The notes under the pieces were generated by a model. It saw nothing but the letters and a program-made list of their open reading frames with translations, made no database searches and was not told the origin of the DNA. Source: Ochromonas danica (Eukaryota; Sar; Chrysophyceae; Chromulinales; Chromulinaceae). From it: a stretch of DNA of 64,000 nucleotides. The translations under genes were made by a program, and so were the position numbers. Location of the stretch: contig VKHL01000003.1 of the NCBI GenBank assembly GCA_015146655.1, positions 310,001-374,000 of the forward strand, written 5' to 3'. Below, piece after piece: positions 34,791-45,938 of the stretch. Numbering within the stretch: position 1 is the stretch's first letter; each line of letters opens with the position of its first letter.

Positions 34791-35880
34791 TCAAATAATG
34801 ACATGATCACCAATGGTGTTAATCCACTTTTCTTCAGCGGTCGCTGAGAGAGTATTCTCCCAAGTTCGTCCATCAGAAGTTAACACATACTTCAATCCAA
34901 CATCCATGTTGGCAGCAGATGACTTATCGAGTGAGCGACCAACAATTCGAGCAGGATTGCCCACTGCCGTAGCACCATCTGGAAGAGGTTTGAGTACCAT
35001 GGAACCAGACCCAATCTTGCAACTGTTTCCAATCCGAATATTTCCTAAGATAGTGGTGCCGCAACCAACCAATACATCGTTGCCAAGCTTAGGATGACGA
35101 TCACCTTTGTTCTTGCCAGTCGAACCTAACGTCACTCCATGCAGAAAGGAACAGTTCTTCCCCACCACTGCTGTCTCACCAATCACCACTCCTGTGCCAT
35201 GGTCAATCATTAATCCTTCATCTATACAAACAACGCACCTCTTGTCAGATTATCTCGTCAGACAAGGCACAATCATACATACTGACTGTTCATAAACCAC
35301 ACATCCGACATACACATCCTATACCTAACACTCACTCCTCACTCACTCACTCACCTATCACTGCTGCTGGATGAATGTCTACACCAAACAACTCTGAACA
35401 ACGTGATTGAACAGCTCTTGCCGCATTCTTACGATCTGTACGCCACAGAATATGAGCGATACGATGTGCTTGAATCGCCTTATAGCCTTTGAAGTAGAGG
35501 AAAGGATTGACTAGACCATCACAGGCAGGATCACGTTCTACGACAGCTTTCAGATCCAGAAGACCTAACTCTGCTGGTGTGGCCATATTGTGATCATAAA
35601 CAATATCATCTTTGTAGACAGCAGAGAACAGATTCTCCCATTCATTGGCTCCGATAATATCAGCAAATTGATGTGATAGATTGTGTGATATAGCCGCACC
35701 AAAGCTATCATGATCCAGGATAGATTCCTTAACAAGTGTTGCAATGAAGGGATCATGAGCAACCATCTCTTTCGCTTCAGCTTTCAACGCTGCCCATGTT
35801 GGTACCTTTCTTTTCAAGTGACTAAAGAGTCTTCTCTGACTAATAGAGAGAATGAATCTTCTCGTGCCAATCGTCATCAT
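34791..35880 (-). CDS. Serine O-acetyltransferase, copy 1 (with organellar-type presequence)
   Basis: Exon 1 is 35355-35880, the intron is 35222-35354 (133 bp, phase 1), and exon 2 is 34791-35221, giving 318 aa. It catalyses serine + acetyl-CoA to O-acetylserine, the first step of cysteine synthesis. The N-terminal helical domain has DPACDGLVNPFLYFKGYKA. The left-handed beta-helix has the active-site IDHGTGVVIGETAVVG and GDRHPKLG, then hexapeptide repeats (ILGNIRIG, GSGSMVL) and GNPARIVG. The start MMTIGTRRFILSISQRRLF is basic and hydroxylated, probably a mitochondrial or plastid presequence absent from copy 3. It ends in Ile (GDHVII), the residue SATs use to dock onto O-acetylserine sulfhydrylase. 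Part of the gene is identical to copy 3. Confidence 0.95.
35088..35537. repeat. 450 bp tract identical to 38255-38704
   Basis: By eye this tract is base-for-base identical to 38255-38704, at a fixed offset of 3,167 bp. It spans the end of exon 1, the whole 133 bp intron and the start of exon 2, with sharp edges on both sides. This looks like recent gene conversion between copies 1 and 3. Confidence 0.93.
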
Positions 35881-36310
35881 CTTGTAATGAATGTGCAGAT
35901 GAAGTTGATTGTAGTATGAGGGGCAAGGAGGTGGTTGGATCCGCCAGACGGGATCGAAGGTGAAGGGCGAGGAAGAAGATGTGCCAGAGAGGCGAGAGGC
36001 GCCACCCCACAAGCAGTCCGATGCGCTCTCAGGCTCAGCTCTGCCGCCTGGATGGGCTGGGATTGGCTCTGCTGTATGTCTCGATATCTTTCCCACGCAA
36101 CACAACTATTCTAGGCTAGCCAAATTATCAGCCCATCAGATATCAAATAAGATTAGATTAATATTTACATGAACGGGGGGTTTGAATGACACACTACTAT
36201 GAATGTAGTGTAGATATCAAAACAAGTAGAAGAAGTCATTGACTCCATTATTTCTTCACGCACATATGTGGAAGAAGATAGGTCTTCTCCTGATGGATAT
36301 AAAATCATTT
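35881..36310. other. Spacer between serine acetyltransferase copies 1 and 2 (430 bp)
   Basis: This is the 5' flank of copy 1 and the 3' flank of copy 2. It contains a short inverted repeat (ACACTAC...GTAGTGT near 36189) but no gene. Confidence 0.45.
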
Positions 36311-37317
36311 TTAAATCACTACATGATCACCCATTGTTGAAACCCATTTCTCATCTTCGGTTTCCAAGAATGTACTCTCATAAGTTCTACCATCGGAAGT
36401 GAGAACATATTTGAGAGCCAAGTCCATTGCATTAGCAGGAGATTTGCACATTGATAGTCCCACAATGCGGGCAGGGTTTCCAACAACGGTAGCCCCAGCA
36501 GGCACCGATCGTAGAACCATAGAACCAGATCCAACTTTGCTACGATTTCCAACACAAATATTTCCCAATATAGCAGCATTGCATCCAATCAGAACATCAT
36601 GACCTATCTTAGGATGACGATCACCTTTTTCAACTCCACTTGACCCCAAAGTCACTCCATGCAGAAAGGAACAGTTCTTCCCCACCACTGCTGTCTCACC
36701 AATAACCACTCCTGTGCCATGGTCAATCATTAGCCCTTCATCTATGCCAGAAGTTATGACATTCAAGTTAGCATTCTGTTTGATTTCTCGCAGCAGCAAT
36801 ATTAGATCTTACCTATAACAGCAGCAGGATGAATATCCACCCCAAACAATTCAGAGCATCGTCCTTGAACTGCCCTTGCTGCATTCTTACGGTTCGTATT
36901 CCAAAGGACATGAGCAATTCGATGGCATTGGAGTGCTTTGAATCCTTTGAAGTAGACAAAAGGATCCACAAGACCATCACAAGCAGGATCTCGGTCTTTG
37001 ATAGCTCCTAAATCTCTTAACCCCATCTCCTCTAAGGAGTGCATTCCTTCATGATAGATCTTATCTTCTTTGTAAACTGATAAGAAGAGTGCCTCCCATT
37101 TAGAGGCACTGATTGTATCAGCGAATTGATGTGCTAGATTGTGAGAAAGAGCTTCACCAAAGGATTCATGATCAATAACAGACTTTCTCATTAACACACT
37201 AACAAAAGGATCTTTGCTGATCATATCTTCAGCTTCTTTTCTGATTTCAGTCCATGACATTCTAATTCTGTGAGTAAGAATAATATTAGTAATTTTATGA
37301 GGACGAAGAAGGTTCAT
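36311..37317 (-). CDS. Serine O-acetyltransferase, copy 2
   Basis: Exon 1 is 36813-37317, the intron is 36742-36812 (71 bp, phase 1, same position as in the other copies), and exon 2 is 36311-36741. Active-site motifs are intact (DPACDGLVDPFVYFKGFKA, IDHGTGVVIGETAVVG, GDRHPKIG). The start is ambiguous. ATG 37317 gives a 19-residue basic extension (MNLLRPHKITNIILTHRIR) that could be a presequence; ATG 37260 gives MSWTEIRKEAEDM, matching copy 3. It ends in Ile (GDHVVI). It is the most divergent of the three, except for about 80 bp around the active-site codons (36651-36730) that stay nearly identical, and its intron differs in length and sequence. Confidence 0.93.
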
Positions 37318-37912
37318 GAGCAATTGAAATGAGAAGAATGAGAAAGGAGAAGGATGTCAAGTGTCTCACCTTGTTGACGTCGACATGCTTGTCAAGTGAT
37401 CAATGTCATTCCATGGCATAGTACAGGAAAAGGAGAAGAGAGTTCTGAGAGATTTAGTGACTCTCTCCCCCGCAGAAGTGACGCCACCCCCCATCTTGAC
37501 AGCAAAAACTCCCCATCTTGACTCAAAAACTGTTTGTGATGTGTTTCTGATGCTTTGGACAGTTGCAGGCTATCTGCCCCATGTTTAGCTTGTGACATTG
37601 CTTCAGCTTGATATTGGATCAGTGGCGTTGAACATCAAACCAAATAATGCTAATATTCAATACACGGTCATAGCATTTTGATTGTCAATAATGCAAAAAT
37701 TAGGCGATTGAACGCAACATCAGGAGTTCTGCTACAACTAAGTTCTCTGCACGCACACAAAGACAAAGGAGATGCAAAGTAATGAAGGAATGAAGAAGCA
37801 ACAAGTATGATATTAAAATTCAAAGAAGGTAGATAAACCACGGAAGAAAGTACACGGGAATATTCTATAGTACAAATAAGCAACCAGAGATAAAAGGAAT
37901 TGTAAGAATTCA
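37318..37912. other. Spacer between serine acetyltransferase copies 2 and 3 (595 bp)
   Basis: This is the 5' flank of copy 2 and the 3' flank of copy 3. No coding, repeat or RNA feature was recognised. Confidence 0.45.
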
Positions 37913-38969
37913 CTAGATAGTGACGTGAGAGTCTTCAGAAAGGGGTTGGGAAGTTTCAAATGGCTTGACAAGGTCTGGATCAGGTAGAGACTCAATCCAT
38001 TTCTCTTCCTCAGATGCCCCCAGCTCAAAATTAGTGCCATGAGATGTCACCACATGCTTCAAGGCTAAATCCATTCCATTCGCAGCGGAACTGCACAACG
38101 ATTTACCAACAATTCGAGCAGGATTGCCCACAACAGTCGCACAGCATGGAATAGGCTTCAACACCATGGAACCAGACCCAATCTTGCAGCAATGACCAAT
38201 GGTAATGTTACCAAGGATGGTTGCACCACAACCAATTAGAACATCATGACCAATCTTAGGATGACGATCACCTTTGTTCTTGCCAGTCGAACCTAACGTC
38301 ACTCCATGCAGAAAGGAACAGTTCTTCCCCACCACTGCTGTCTCACCAATCACCACTCCTGTGCCATGGTCAATCATTAATCCTTCATCTATACAAACAA
38401 CGCACCTCTTGTCAGATTATCTCGTCAGACAAGGCACAATCATACATACTGACTGTTCATAAACCACACATCCGACATACACATCCTATACCTAACACTC
38501 ACTCCTCACTCACTCACTCACCTATCACTGCTGCTGGATGAATGTCTACACCAAACAACTCTGAACAACGTGATTGAACAGCTCTTGCCGCATTCTTACG
38601 ATCTGTACGCCACAGAATATGAGCGATACGATGTGCTTGAATCGCCTTATAGCCTTTGAAGTAGAGGAAAGGATTGACTAGACCATCACAGGCAGGATCA
38701 CGTTGAGTCGTAGCAATGAGATCTCTCAATCCCATTTCTTCAGCTGAATGCATTCCATCATGATAGAGGACTGATGACTTATAAACTGATAAAAATAACT
38801 CTTCCCATTGTGGTGCACTAATAATATCAGCAAATTGATGTGATAAATTATGTGAGATCGCACTACCAAAAGAGTCATGATTTAAGATGGATGTCTTCAC
38901 CAAGTCAGCTATGAAGGAGTCATGCTCCACCATGTCTTCTGCTTCTCGTCGAATTGCAATCCATGACAT
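37913..38969 (-). CDS. Serine O-acetyltransferase, copy 3 (probably cytosolic)
   Basis: Exon 1 is 38522-38969, the intron is 38389-38521 (133 bp, identical to that of copy 1), and exon 2 is 37913-38388, giving 307 aa. All catalytic motifs are present. The protein starts MSWIAIRREAEDMV with no presequence, and no other in-frame start exists upstream, so cytosolic location is likely. The C-terminus is longer than in the other copies (EEEKWIESLPDPDL...) but still ends in Ile (DSHVTI). A 450 bp internal tract is shared exactly with copy 1. Confidence 0.95.
38255..38704. repeat. 450 bp tract identical to 35088-35537
   Basis: This is the partner of the tract in copy 1, with matching breakpoints at both ends and an identical intron. 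Confidence 0.93.
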
Positions 38970-39391
38970 TTTTCTTTCACTATACAGTAAAGGAGGAAGA
39001 CAAGAAATTTCTTTCAGAATTTAATCAGCCTTTTTTCCCCTTGAAGGAAATGAAAGAGAAGAGGACAGCACAGTACGTCTTAGGTAGTGTGAGTGTCAAA
39101 TAAGAATGATGTCAAAGGGGGAAGAAGGACAACAAACGCTACACTACAGCAGTGGTGGCCAGCACAGAGCAGTCTGCAAATACACTCTGCCACGCAATAC
39201 AACAATCATGCTTTTTGTTGCAACACGCGTTTCTTGAACCCAACGCAAGATAATAACTTCTCCACACAGAAGCAGCTTTTATTGATCATCACTTCCATCG
39301 AGAGGACTGCTGAGAGAGAGAGAGAGAGAGAGAGATAAGAGGAAATTAATTTTTATTTATTTTTAATTCAAAGAAAATATATTGATAGATC
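38970..39391. promoter_or_regulatory. Divergent spacer (422 bp) with a GA run
   Basis: This lies between serine acetyltransferase copy 3 and the CDK gene. A (GA)12-type run at 39312-39335 sits ~55 bp upstream of the kinase ATG, followed by an AT-rich leader. Confidence 0.5.
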
Positions 39392-41149
39392 ATGATAATG
39401 GAAAATGATAGTTCAACAAATCTTAATAATAATCTAATGAAGGATATAGCACTACCACCCGTGTCATCATCATCATCAACAACAACAACAAGTCGACGAA
39501 AACGTACACGTAGTCTGGCTTGTATGAAGATTGATCGTGTCGTAGGAAGTGGTACCTTTGGTGTGGTCTATCGTGCTATTGATAAAACAGACTGTCCTAC
39601 TAGTGGAGAAACCACTTCTTCTGGTGGGACTGGGAGTGGTAGTGGTAGCAATAGTAGTGGAGAAGGGACTGTAGTAGCATTAAAGAAGATTCGTATGGAA
39701 AGAGAAACACAAGGTTTCCCTGTTACTGCTATACGTGAGATAAAGATACTTCATATGATGCATCATGAAAATATCTTACATCTAAGAGAAGTTATCACTT
39801 ATATGGATAAAGATGATGAAAAAGAAAGTTCTATTGTAGGAAAACAAGATTTACATGTAGGTGATGTCTTTATGGTCTTTGAATATGTTGATTTTGATCT
39901 TGCAGGATTATTAAAATCAATTAAATTTCGTTTAACACCTGCTATGATTAAATCCTATACATATCAACTTTTATTAGGAATGCAATATTTACATGAACAT
40001 AAAGTTTTACATCGTGATATTAAAAGTGCTAATTTATTAATTAGTCGAAATCATGTATTAAAAATTGCTGATTGGGGATTAGCAAGATTAATTCCACCAT
40101 CCAATCGTAACCTTACTGTACCTGTTGTAACCTTATGGTATCGTAGTCCTGAACTAATTGTAGGAAAGAAACAATATGGTCCTGAAGTTGATATGTGGTC
40201 TGTCGGGTAAGCTTTGGTGTCTTGTTGTTTCTCAAATATGTTTGTATTGCTGACTTCTTTTGCTGTATGTAGTTGCATCTTTGGTGAGATGCATTCAGGT
40301 TCTGCTATCTTCCCGGGTGATCGTGAGCCTAAGCAATTGGAGTTTATCTTCTCATTATTGGGTCAACCACAAGGTGCTGTATTGGAACAATATCGTACTT
40401 TACCTGACTGGGATAAACTTTGCCCTCCTTTTGTTCAAACACCTTCCTTGGTCACCAAGATGGGCAAGTATTTTGATCAAGCAGGTCAAGGAATTTCTCT
40501 CTTATCGAACTTGTTGAATCTTGATCCTGTTGCGAGATGGTCAGCTGGAGCTGCCTTACAACATGAATACTTCACATCTGGTCCTATTCCACGTCCAAAA
40601 GAGTAAGTGAAATGAGATGAGGAGCTATTGGAGAAAAATAGTGTCTGAACATGTGATTGCTGTTGTAGTTTGCCTCCCATCCCTGTGGATGCTATCGCGG
40701 CATTGCCAGAGAGTGAAAGACAGAAACAAGACTTTTTAGCACAACAACAACTGCTCGCTCAACAGCGATTGTTACAACAGCCCATGGCAAATGCTGCTGC
40801 TCCTGGTCCTTCTCGAGGCGGACCTGCTCCAACCAGGATGGGTCAGGTCCAACCGACGGCGGCAACTGGTCCAACTTCACCACCACGCGGTATGCGTGGA
40901 GGATCTGCACAAGATGCTCGAAAGCAAATGCGAGAGCGGCATCGCGCTGAAAATCCTATGCTGAAGAAGTTTGCTATTGTTCGCCCAGCTGGTGCTGCTG
41001 CTGGAGCATCGGCATCGAGTGCATCGGCAGGTAATAGTGCTGGTGCCGTTGCCCCTACAGGTCCTGGTGCGCCTGCTGTTCCTTCGGTACCTCCACCAGC
41101 ACCAAGTAGAGATGGTGACGATCCTCAGGCGAAGCGCTCTCGCATTTAA
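39392..41149 (+). CDS. CDK12/CDK9-like cyclin-dependent kinase
   Basis: Exons are 39392-40206, 40273-40602 and 40669-41149, giving 541 aa. Kinase motifs are VVGSGTFGVVYRA, VALKKIRM, the cyclin-binding helix FPVTAIREIKIL (PITAIRE-type, as in transcriptional CDK12/13 and CDKC), LHRDIKSANLL, KIADWGLARL, VVTLWYRSPELI and DMWSVGCIFGEM (joined across intron 1). DWG replaces the usual DFG. A ~30-residue Gly/Ser/Thr insert lies between the Gly-loop and the catalytic Lys. The C-terminal tail is Gln/Ala/Pro-rich with basic RSRI at the end. The likely role is phosphorylation of the RNA polymerase II tail with a cyclin K/T partner. A second in-frame ATG at 39398 is possible. Confidence 0.93.
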
Positions 41150-41309
41150 AGCAAGTGTCTTCTTCATATTATACTCTGTACAGAACTCTTCTTCTATATG
41201 ATTAGAAAAGCATTCTTTGCTGATTTAATACTTTGTTTAATATCATAATACAATACATGTGTATACAAGACACCAGTCTACTTCATTTTTGTCTTCTATC
41301 TATTGAGAT

Positions 41310-43553
41310 CTAAAATTCGTCATGTTCTGTCGGCACATTGAGTGCCGAGGGGGCATCAAACCATACATTTTCTTCCTCTTCTTCATACTCCTCTCCGACC
41401 TCCTCCGAAGTTCGCTGTTCATGTTCCAATGGTGAGTTCTCACCTTTCTGGTCTACTGACTTCGAAGAGCTGGTGAAGGAGGCTTGCTGCTGAGTGTGGT
41501 GTCGAGCCTTTAACTCCGCCTGTGCGCGTTCTTCCTCTTCCATTGCACGAGCCTCCTCCAATCTCTTTTTTTCCAAGGCTTCCTCTCGCTCGCGCACTTG
41601 TTGCTTATACAGCTGACGATCCTTTTCTGAAAGATGAGGGAGATTTGGCAGTTGAAAAGGAATACCCGCATGTGCTTGAGCCCATTTCATCATTTGCTGT
41701 ACTTTACCTACACCAGAGAAGAAGGTCCATGGTGCTTGCTTCTTGCCAGCTGGTACCATAATCATGAGAGGTAATGGACCTACCATCATATGATAGTGTG
41801 CTGGTGGAGCTTCATCAGTAACATCCATACGGGCCACAACAAGAGAGGGAATAGCTAAGTCTTTGAATCGCAAAGCCATTCGCTTGAAATAAACAGCAAA
41901 ATGGGAGCAAGATGCGCATTCTTTAGCATGGAGAAGAAGAATGACATCTTTATCTTCAGCCATGACAACATCTTCGAAATTTTGAGCTGTGACTTGAACA
42001 ATCGCTTCATCACCCAATTTGCCATCGCCAAACTGTTCGGAAACACCTTGCACAACTTCAGGACTAGCTCTTCGTGCTTGTCTTGTAACTGTATTTTTGG
42101 TATTAATCGGAACTGCTCTCTGCAAAGCTCTGGCAGCCATAGCACGTAAATCAGCTTTAGTTCGAAGTTTACCCGAAATAAAGTCAGCACAAAATTGGAG
42201 AAGTGTATCTTGATTAATGGGTAACTCCTCAGGGAAAGGAAGTTGCAGCCCGTCTCGTGTATTGAAAGCTAAAGAAGGGAGGCGCTCTTTACCACCAAAT
42301 AACCCCAACGCTTTCATTTGATCCTCATAGAGAGTTCCGTCGAGATAACCAAAGAGCAATCGATCACGATGCTCTTTAGCAACCGCACGCAACTCTTCTA
42401 CGAGTACCTCGTTGAGGATTCCACCACTACGTCCACCAAGCACTCTTCCTGGTTGACTTGATTGATATTCATCGGTTAGATCTAAGAAGAGTAATAACAT
42501 AGGTTTTTGAACTTTCTCATAGAGGGCAAAGTTTCGACCATTGATCTTCCCCACTAAGGGGATTGATCGGGAAGTAATCCACCCTTTCAGACCTTGTTGT
42601 TCACCATACAATTCATCTAAATTTATAGTATGACGAGAATCTTCCCCTTCTAAAAGGATAGAAGGAGTACGATCAATAGTTTTATTTGTTTTAAACCATT
42701 GAGCAACACGACGATCAGTCACAATACCAAAGTAAAGATCTTCATTAGATTGTAATTCTTGAGCTATTTCCATAAATTCTTCATAATCATCTTCTTCAAC
42801 TTCTTTATGATCAGAGAAAAACCCTATTGTCATAATCGTACTTAAAGCAAATTGTTCTTCTTTACGTGATGTTAGAAATGTCTTAACTTCTTCAACAGAT
42901 TTCAATGTTTGTACAGGAGTAGGAGAAGTCATTTTCATTAGGAATTGCTTGATGGAAGGGATAGTATGAAGACCACGATAGAGGATAGGACGATGTTTCT
43001 TGATAAAGACTAAAGCAGGTAATTCCATTACTCCTAATTCTGCTGCCCATGATTTTAATTCATCAACATTAGCACGTGCAAAAGGAATTATCAATGACTT
43101 CTTCTCCTTCTTCTGCTTCTGCTTTGTTGTTGTTGTTGTCGTCGTATCCTTTCCTAAGTCTTCTGATAGTTCAATAGGAGAAAGAAGTTCTTGTGAAAGG
43201 GTATGATAAATAGGTTCATATTGAATACACTTATGACAACTCATAGAAGAGAAGCCAATCAGAATCCCTTCAGGATACTTTTTCAGTATGGAATTGAAGT
43301 TCTTTCGTGTGAGGTTGAAGTGACCAGATGAGAGGATAGGAAGAATAGGTTGATTTTCATTAGTAAAAGTCACACTACAATCATCTCCATGATAACCTAG
43401 ATGACAATGACAACTATAATCAATACATTCACCATGTCCATTACATTGATTAAAACAAACTGAGCCATCAGGTGCTTCTTGTAAGCTTGATACTATAACT
43501 AATAATAATAGGAAGAGAAAGATAGATGAGATATTCAACCATGATGTAGACAT
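41310..43553 (-). CDS. ER-lumen thioredoxin-fold (PDI-like) protein with EGF-like module and HDEF tail
   Basis: Single exon, 747 aa from ATG 43553. A signal peptide (WLNISSIFLFLLLLVIVSS) is followed by an EGF-like six-cysteine module (CFNQCNGHGECIDYSCHCHLGYHGDDC). A thioredoxin-like domain carries SCHKC, two further domains lack an obvious CxxC, and another near residue ~570 carries ECASC (LLLHAKECASCSHFAVYFKR). An Arg/Glu/Lys coiled coil precedes the C-terminus HDEF, which resembles HDEL/KDEL retrieval signals. Role inferred: disulfide exchange or chaperone in the ER. ATG 43661 is also in frame but would bury the signal peptide 36 residues inside. Confidence 0.82.
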   Translation of the reverse strand: MSTSWLNISSIFLFLLLLVIVSSLQEAPDGSVCFNQCNGHGECIDYSCHCHLGYHGDDCSVTFTNENQPILPILSSGHFNLTRKNFNSILKKYPEGILIGFSSMSCHKCIQYEPIYHTLSQELLSPIELSEDLGKDTTTTTTTKQKQKKEKKSLIIPFARANVDELKSWAAELGVMELPALVFIKKHRPILYRGLHTIPSIKQFLMKMTSPTPVQTLKSVEEVKTFLTSRKEEQFALSTIMTIGFFSDHKEVEEDDYEEFMEIAQELQSNEDLYFGIVTDRRVAQWFKTNKTIDRTPSILLEGEDSRHTINLDELYGEQQGLKGWITSRSIPLVGKINGRNFALYEKVQKPMLLLFLDLTDEYQSSQPGRVLGGRSGGILNEVLVEELRAVAKEHRDRLLFGYLDGTLYEDQMKALGLFGGKERLPSLAFNTRDGLQLPFPEELPINQDTLLQFCADFISGKLRTKADLRAMAARALQRAVPINTKNTVTRQARRASPEVVQGVSEQFGDGKLGDEAIVQVTAQNFEDVVMAEDKDVILLLHAKECASCSHFAVYFKRMALRFKDLAIPSLVVARMDVTDEAPPAHYHMMVGPLPLMIMVPAGKKQAPWTFFSGVGKVQQMMKWAQAHAGIPFQLPNLPHLSEKDRQLYKQQVREREEALEKKRLEEARAMEEEERAQAELKARHHTQQQASFTSSSKSVDQKGENSPLEHEQRTSEEVGEEYEEEEENVWFDAPSALNVPTEHDEF

Positions 43554-43714
43554 CTTTTGCTTATAAATACTAACCATCGAAGTAAAATCTCTCTCTTTAC
43601 TTTTCTGTTCTTTCTTGTTCGAGATGATTCTATACATACACAAAGTTAAGGAATTACACATAAAAGCAATTAACCGACAAACAGGTTGATGAAAAACAGG
43701 TTGTTTTGGGGAAG

Positions 43715-43724
43715 GTTAACTTAA
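43715..43724. promoter_or_regulatory. GTTAACTTAA element in divergent promoter
   Basis: This recurring element lies 86 bp upstream of ATG 43810 and about 160 bp upstream of the divergent PDI-like start. Confidence 0.5.
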
Positions 43725-43809
43725 TAAGGAATGATGATGATGGGTGTTTGTCTTCCTGGCGTCGTGATAGGACAAGCTTTGTCTGGCTTTCACATCATAC
43801 ACTACTACC

Positions 43810-44333
43810 ATGGCTATTGCAAGCAATCTCTTAACTAGTACTATTCTTGCCCCTTTGGTTGTTATTCTCTCTTCCATTAGCTTGGCTACTTTGCAGCGTG
43901 GATTAGAATGGGTCAATACCATTGCCTCCACTCCTCAGAAGTACGACACCTCTTCTGTTTTTCACCCTCTTCCTTTCATGTCCATAATACTCATGAATTT
44001 TCTGTTGCTCACAGAGGATTTTTACGTCAGATTAAGCCTGCACTGAAGGTCATTGATGCCTTCGTGGATCGTATCTTAGGAGGTAAGTCCTAGGTGACTG
44101 AAATAAACTGAAACAGAGACTTCTCTTCCACTCATAAGACTTGCTCTGATCTACACTATCCCATCCCATCCTCTCCTATCTCATGCATGTGTTGGTTGCT
44201 AGGTGGCAAGTTTTCTATCACACCCACTAACATCCTCCTCATGGCGGTCATCATCACTCTGCTGTGCCTCTTACTCGAAGGTAATGAGAAGCCAAAGCGT
44301 GTGGCTATTGTTGATAGAAAGAAGAGTGAATGA
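43810..44333 (+). CDS. Small two-transmembrane protein, unknown function
   Basis: Exons are 43810-43940, 44015-44082 and 44203-44333, giving 109 aa; all junctions keep frame with GT-AG ends. Hydrophobic segments are residues ~8-27 (TSTILAPLVVILSSISLATL) and ~78-93 (ILLMAVIITLLCLLLEG). They are separated by an amphipathic stretch (KGFLRQIKPALKVIDAFVDRILGG) and followed by a basic tail. The exon 1 frame read through the intron gives a shorter, unlikely product. The hairpin-like membrane topology is inferred. No family was recognised. Confidence 0.72.
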
Positions 44334-44664
44334 AGGAAAGAAGACAGTTTGTTGACTCACAAGAATCACTTCCCCATTACATTCTCTGACTATATTGTAA
44401 GATAGTTATAGGTTATCTACTGGAAAGCTAACTACTCGTCAAAAAAACAATCATTTCCTAAGCTAGGTATCCTCCTTTTCATATATACTATCTTCGATGG
44501 TTTGGGTGTTATATACATGTACAGTGGTTGCTATTATAAACATCACGTTCGAAATCCCTTGACAACAACAATGCTCGACAAGTTGACAGACTGACAGACT
44601 GAGTGACTGAATAACTGCAGATGGGACAAGAGAAAGAGATAGATAGAATGATGATGAACATCGT

Positions 44665-45658
44665 CTATCTCGTAAGTCCATACACCTACAAAATAGATAC
44701 AAAAAATGGTAATACCAACAGTAAATCCACACAAGAAACACAGAAAGCTTACCTCAGCTATTCGACGACTATTCTCTATATGTTGGGATTGAAGATCTTC
44801 AGCAGAAATCCGATTGCATGAAATACTTGGAAGACGTGAATTACGATGTGATTTCAAAGGTGGAAACATATCCATAAAGCGTGAGGCAAGATCTTGACTA
44901 TCCAACTCTGCATAAGAAGATATTCCTGCAGGTAATGCCGAGGGTGTAGAAGCAGTGGTAGTGTTCTGACTCATCAAATTGGATGAAATACCATTACTGT
45001 CTGTAGTCTGAATGACATAACCAGGTTTAGGTTTGGGAGAGTGAAGACTAAGATTTCGTCCATTACTTCTCTCTGCTGTCTCTTGAATCATCCTCTCAAT
45101 AGTAGGATTCCTTTTAGCTAATACGGGTTGACGAGAAGAAGAAGGTAAGACAAAGGAATGTACACTATCTGTACTACTACAACTTAATGTGCCACTAAAG
45201 GAATCAGAGACAAGACTAACGGGTAGATCATGTGCAGGACTAGCTGTGGGAGTACTTTGTCTAGATGAGCTAGAGATACGCTCTATATTGATCATAGAAT
45301 GTTCTAGACATCCTCCTTCTGTAGAAGTGGTATTTTCATCAAAGAAATAGGTTGTTTTCAAAGGGGGACGGCCAGGGGAAGGCAGACTTCTCCTACCACC
45401 ACTACCACTACCACCACCACCACCACCTGAACCTGATGAAGAGGAAATAGAGGAACCACGCTTTCTTTCACAACTAGGTCTCATTCGTCTTAGTTCATCA
45501 TATAGTTGTGTTAGTTCAGGTATAGTAAGTTGATCAGCACAACATAATGTGTCTTGTATTTTCTCAATATTCTTAGCACCAAAGATCTTTCGCATACATT
45601 CTGCATGACGATCACGGCTTTTATGTAGTTCAACAATGAAATCTTCTCTTTCAATCAT
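44665..45658 (-). CDS. Unknown Ser/Thr-rich protein
   Basis: Exon 1 is 44753-45658, the intron is 44686-44752 (67 bp, GTAAGC...TTGTAG), and a tiny exon 2 is 44665-44685, giving 308 aa ending VYGLTR. Unspliced, the frame would run to 44543 through a hydrophobic stretch that is really intron. A second acceptor (CTGCAG near 44619) would give another C-terminus. The N-terminal ~65 residues (REDFIVELHKSRDRHAECMRKIFGAKNIEKIQ...) are helical and look conserved. The rest is disordered, with a Ser/Gly run and several SP/TP sites. No known domain is visible. The ATG is at 45658 because the codon before it is GTG. Confidence 0.65.
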
Positions 45659-45938
45659 CACTCTTATCTAATGAAAAGGCATTCCTTTTTCATTCTTCTT
45701 CTCACATAGACAGCTGATGACTGAGAGACTGTCTGCTCGATCACTCCCTCAGTGCAACCGCAGTCCACCACAAAGAGGTCCGTTAACACCCCTGACTTCC
45801 GTTGAATTCATCAACAGTTCTCCACGCAAACCAATAATATATCACACCATTCCAACTGCTGTTCAACAAATTCAATTCATTCGGAATTTGCTCTTGTTGT
45901 GGGAAATATATAAACTACTGTACTAAATATTGATAATA

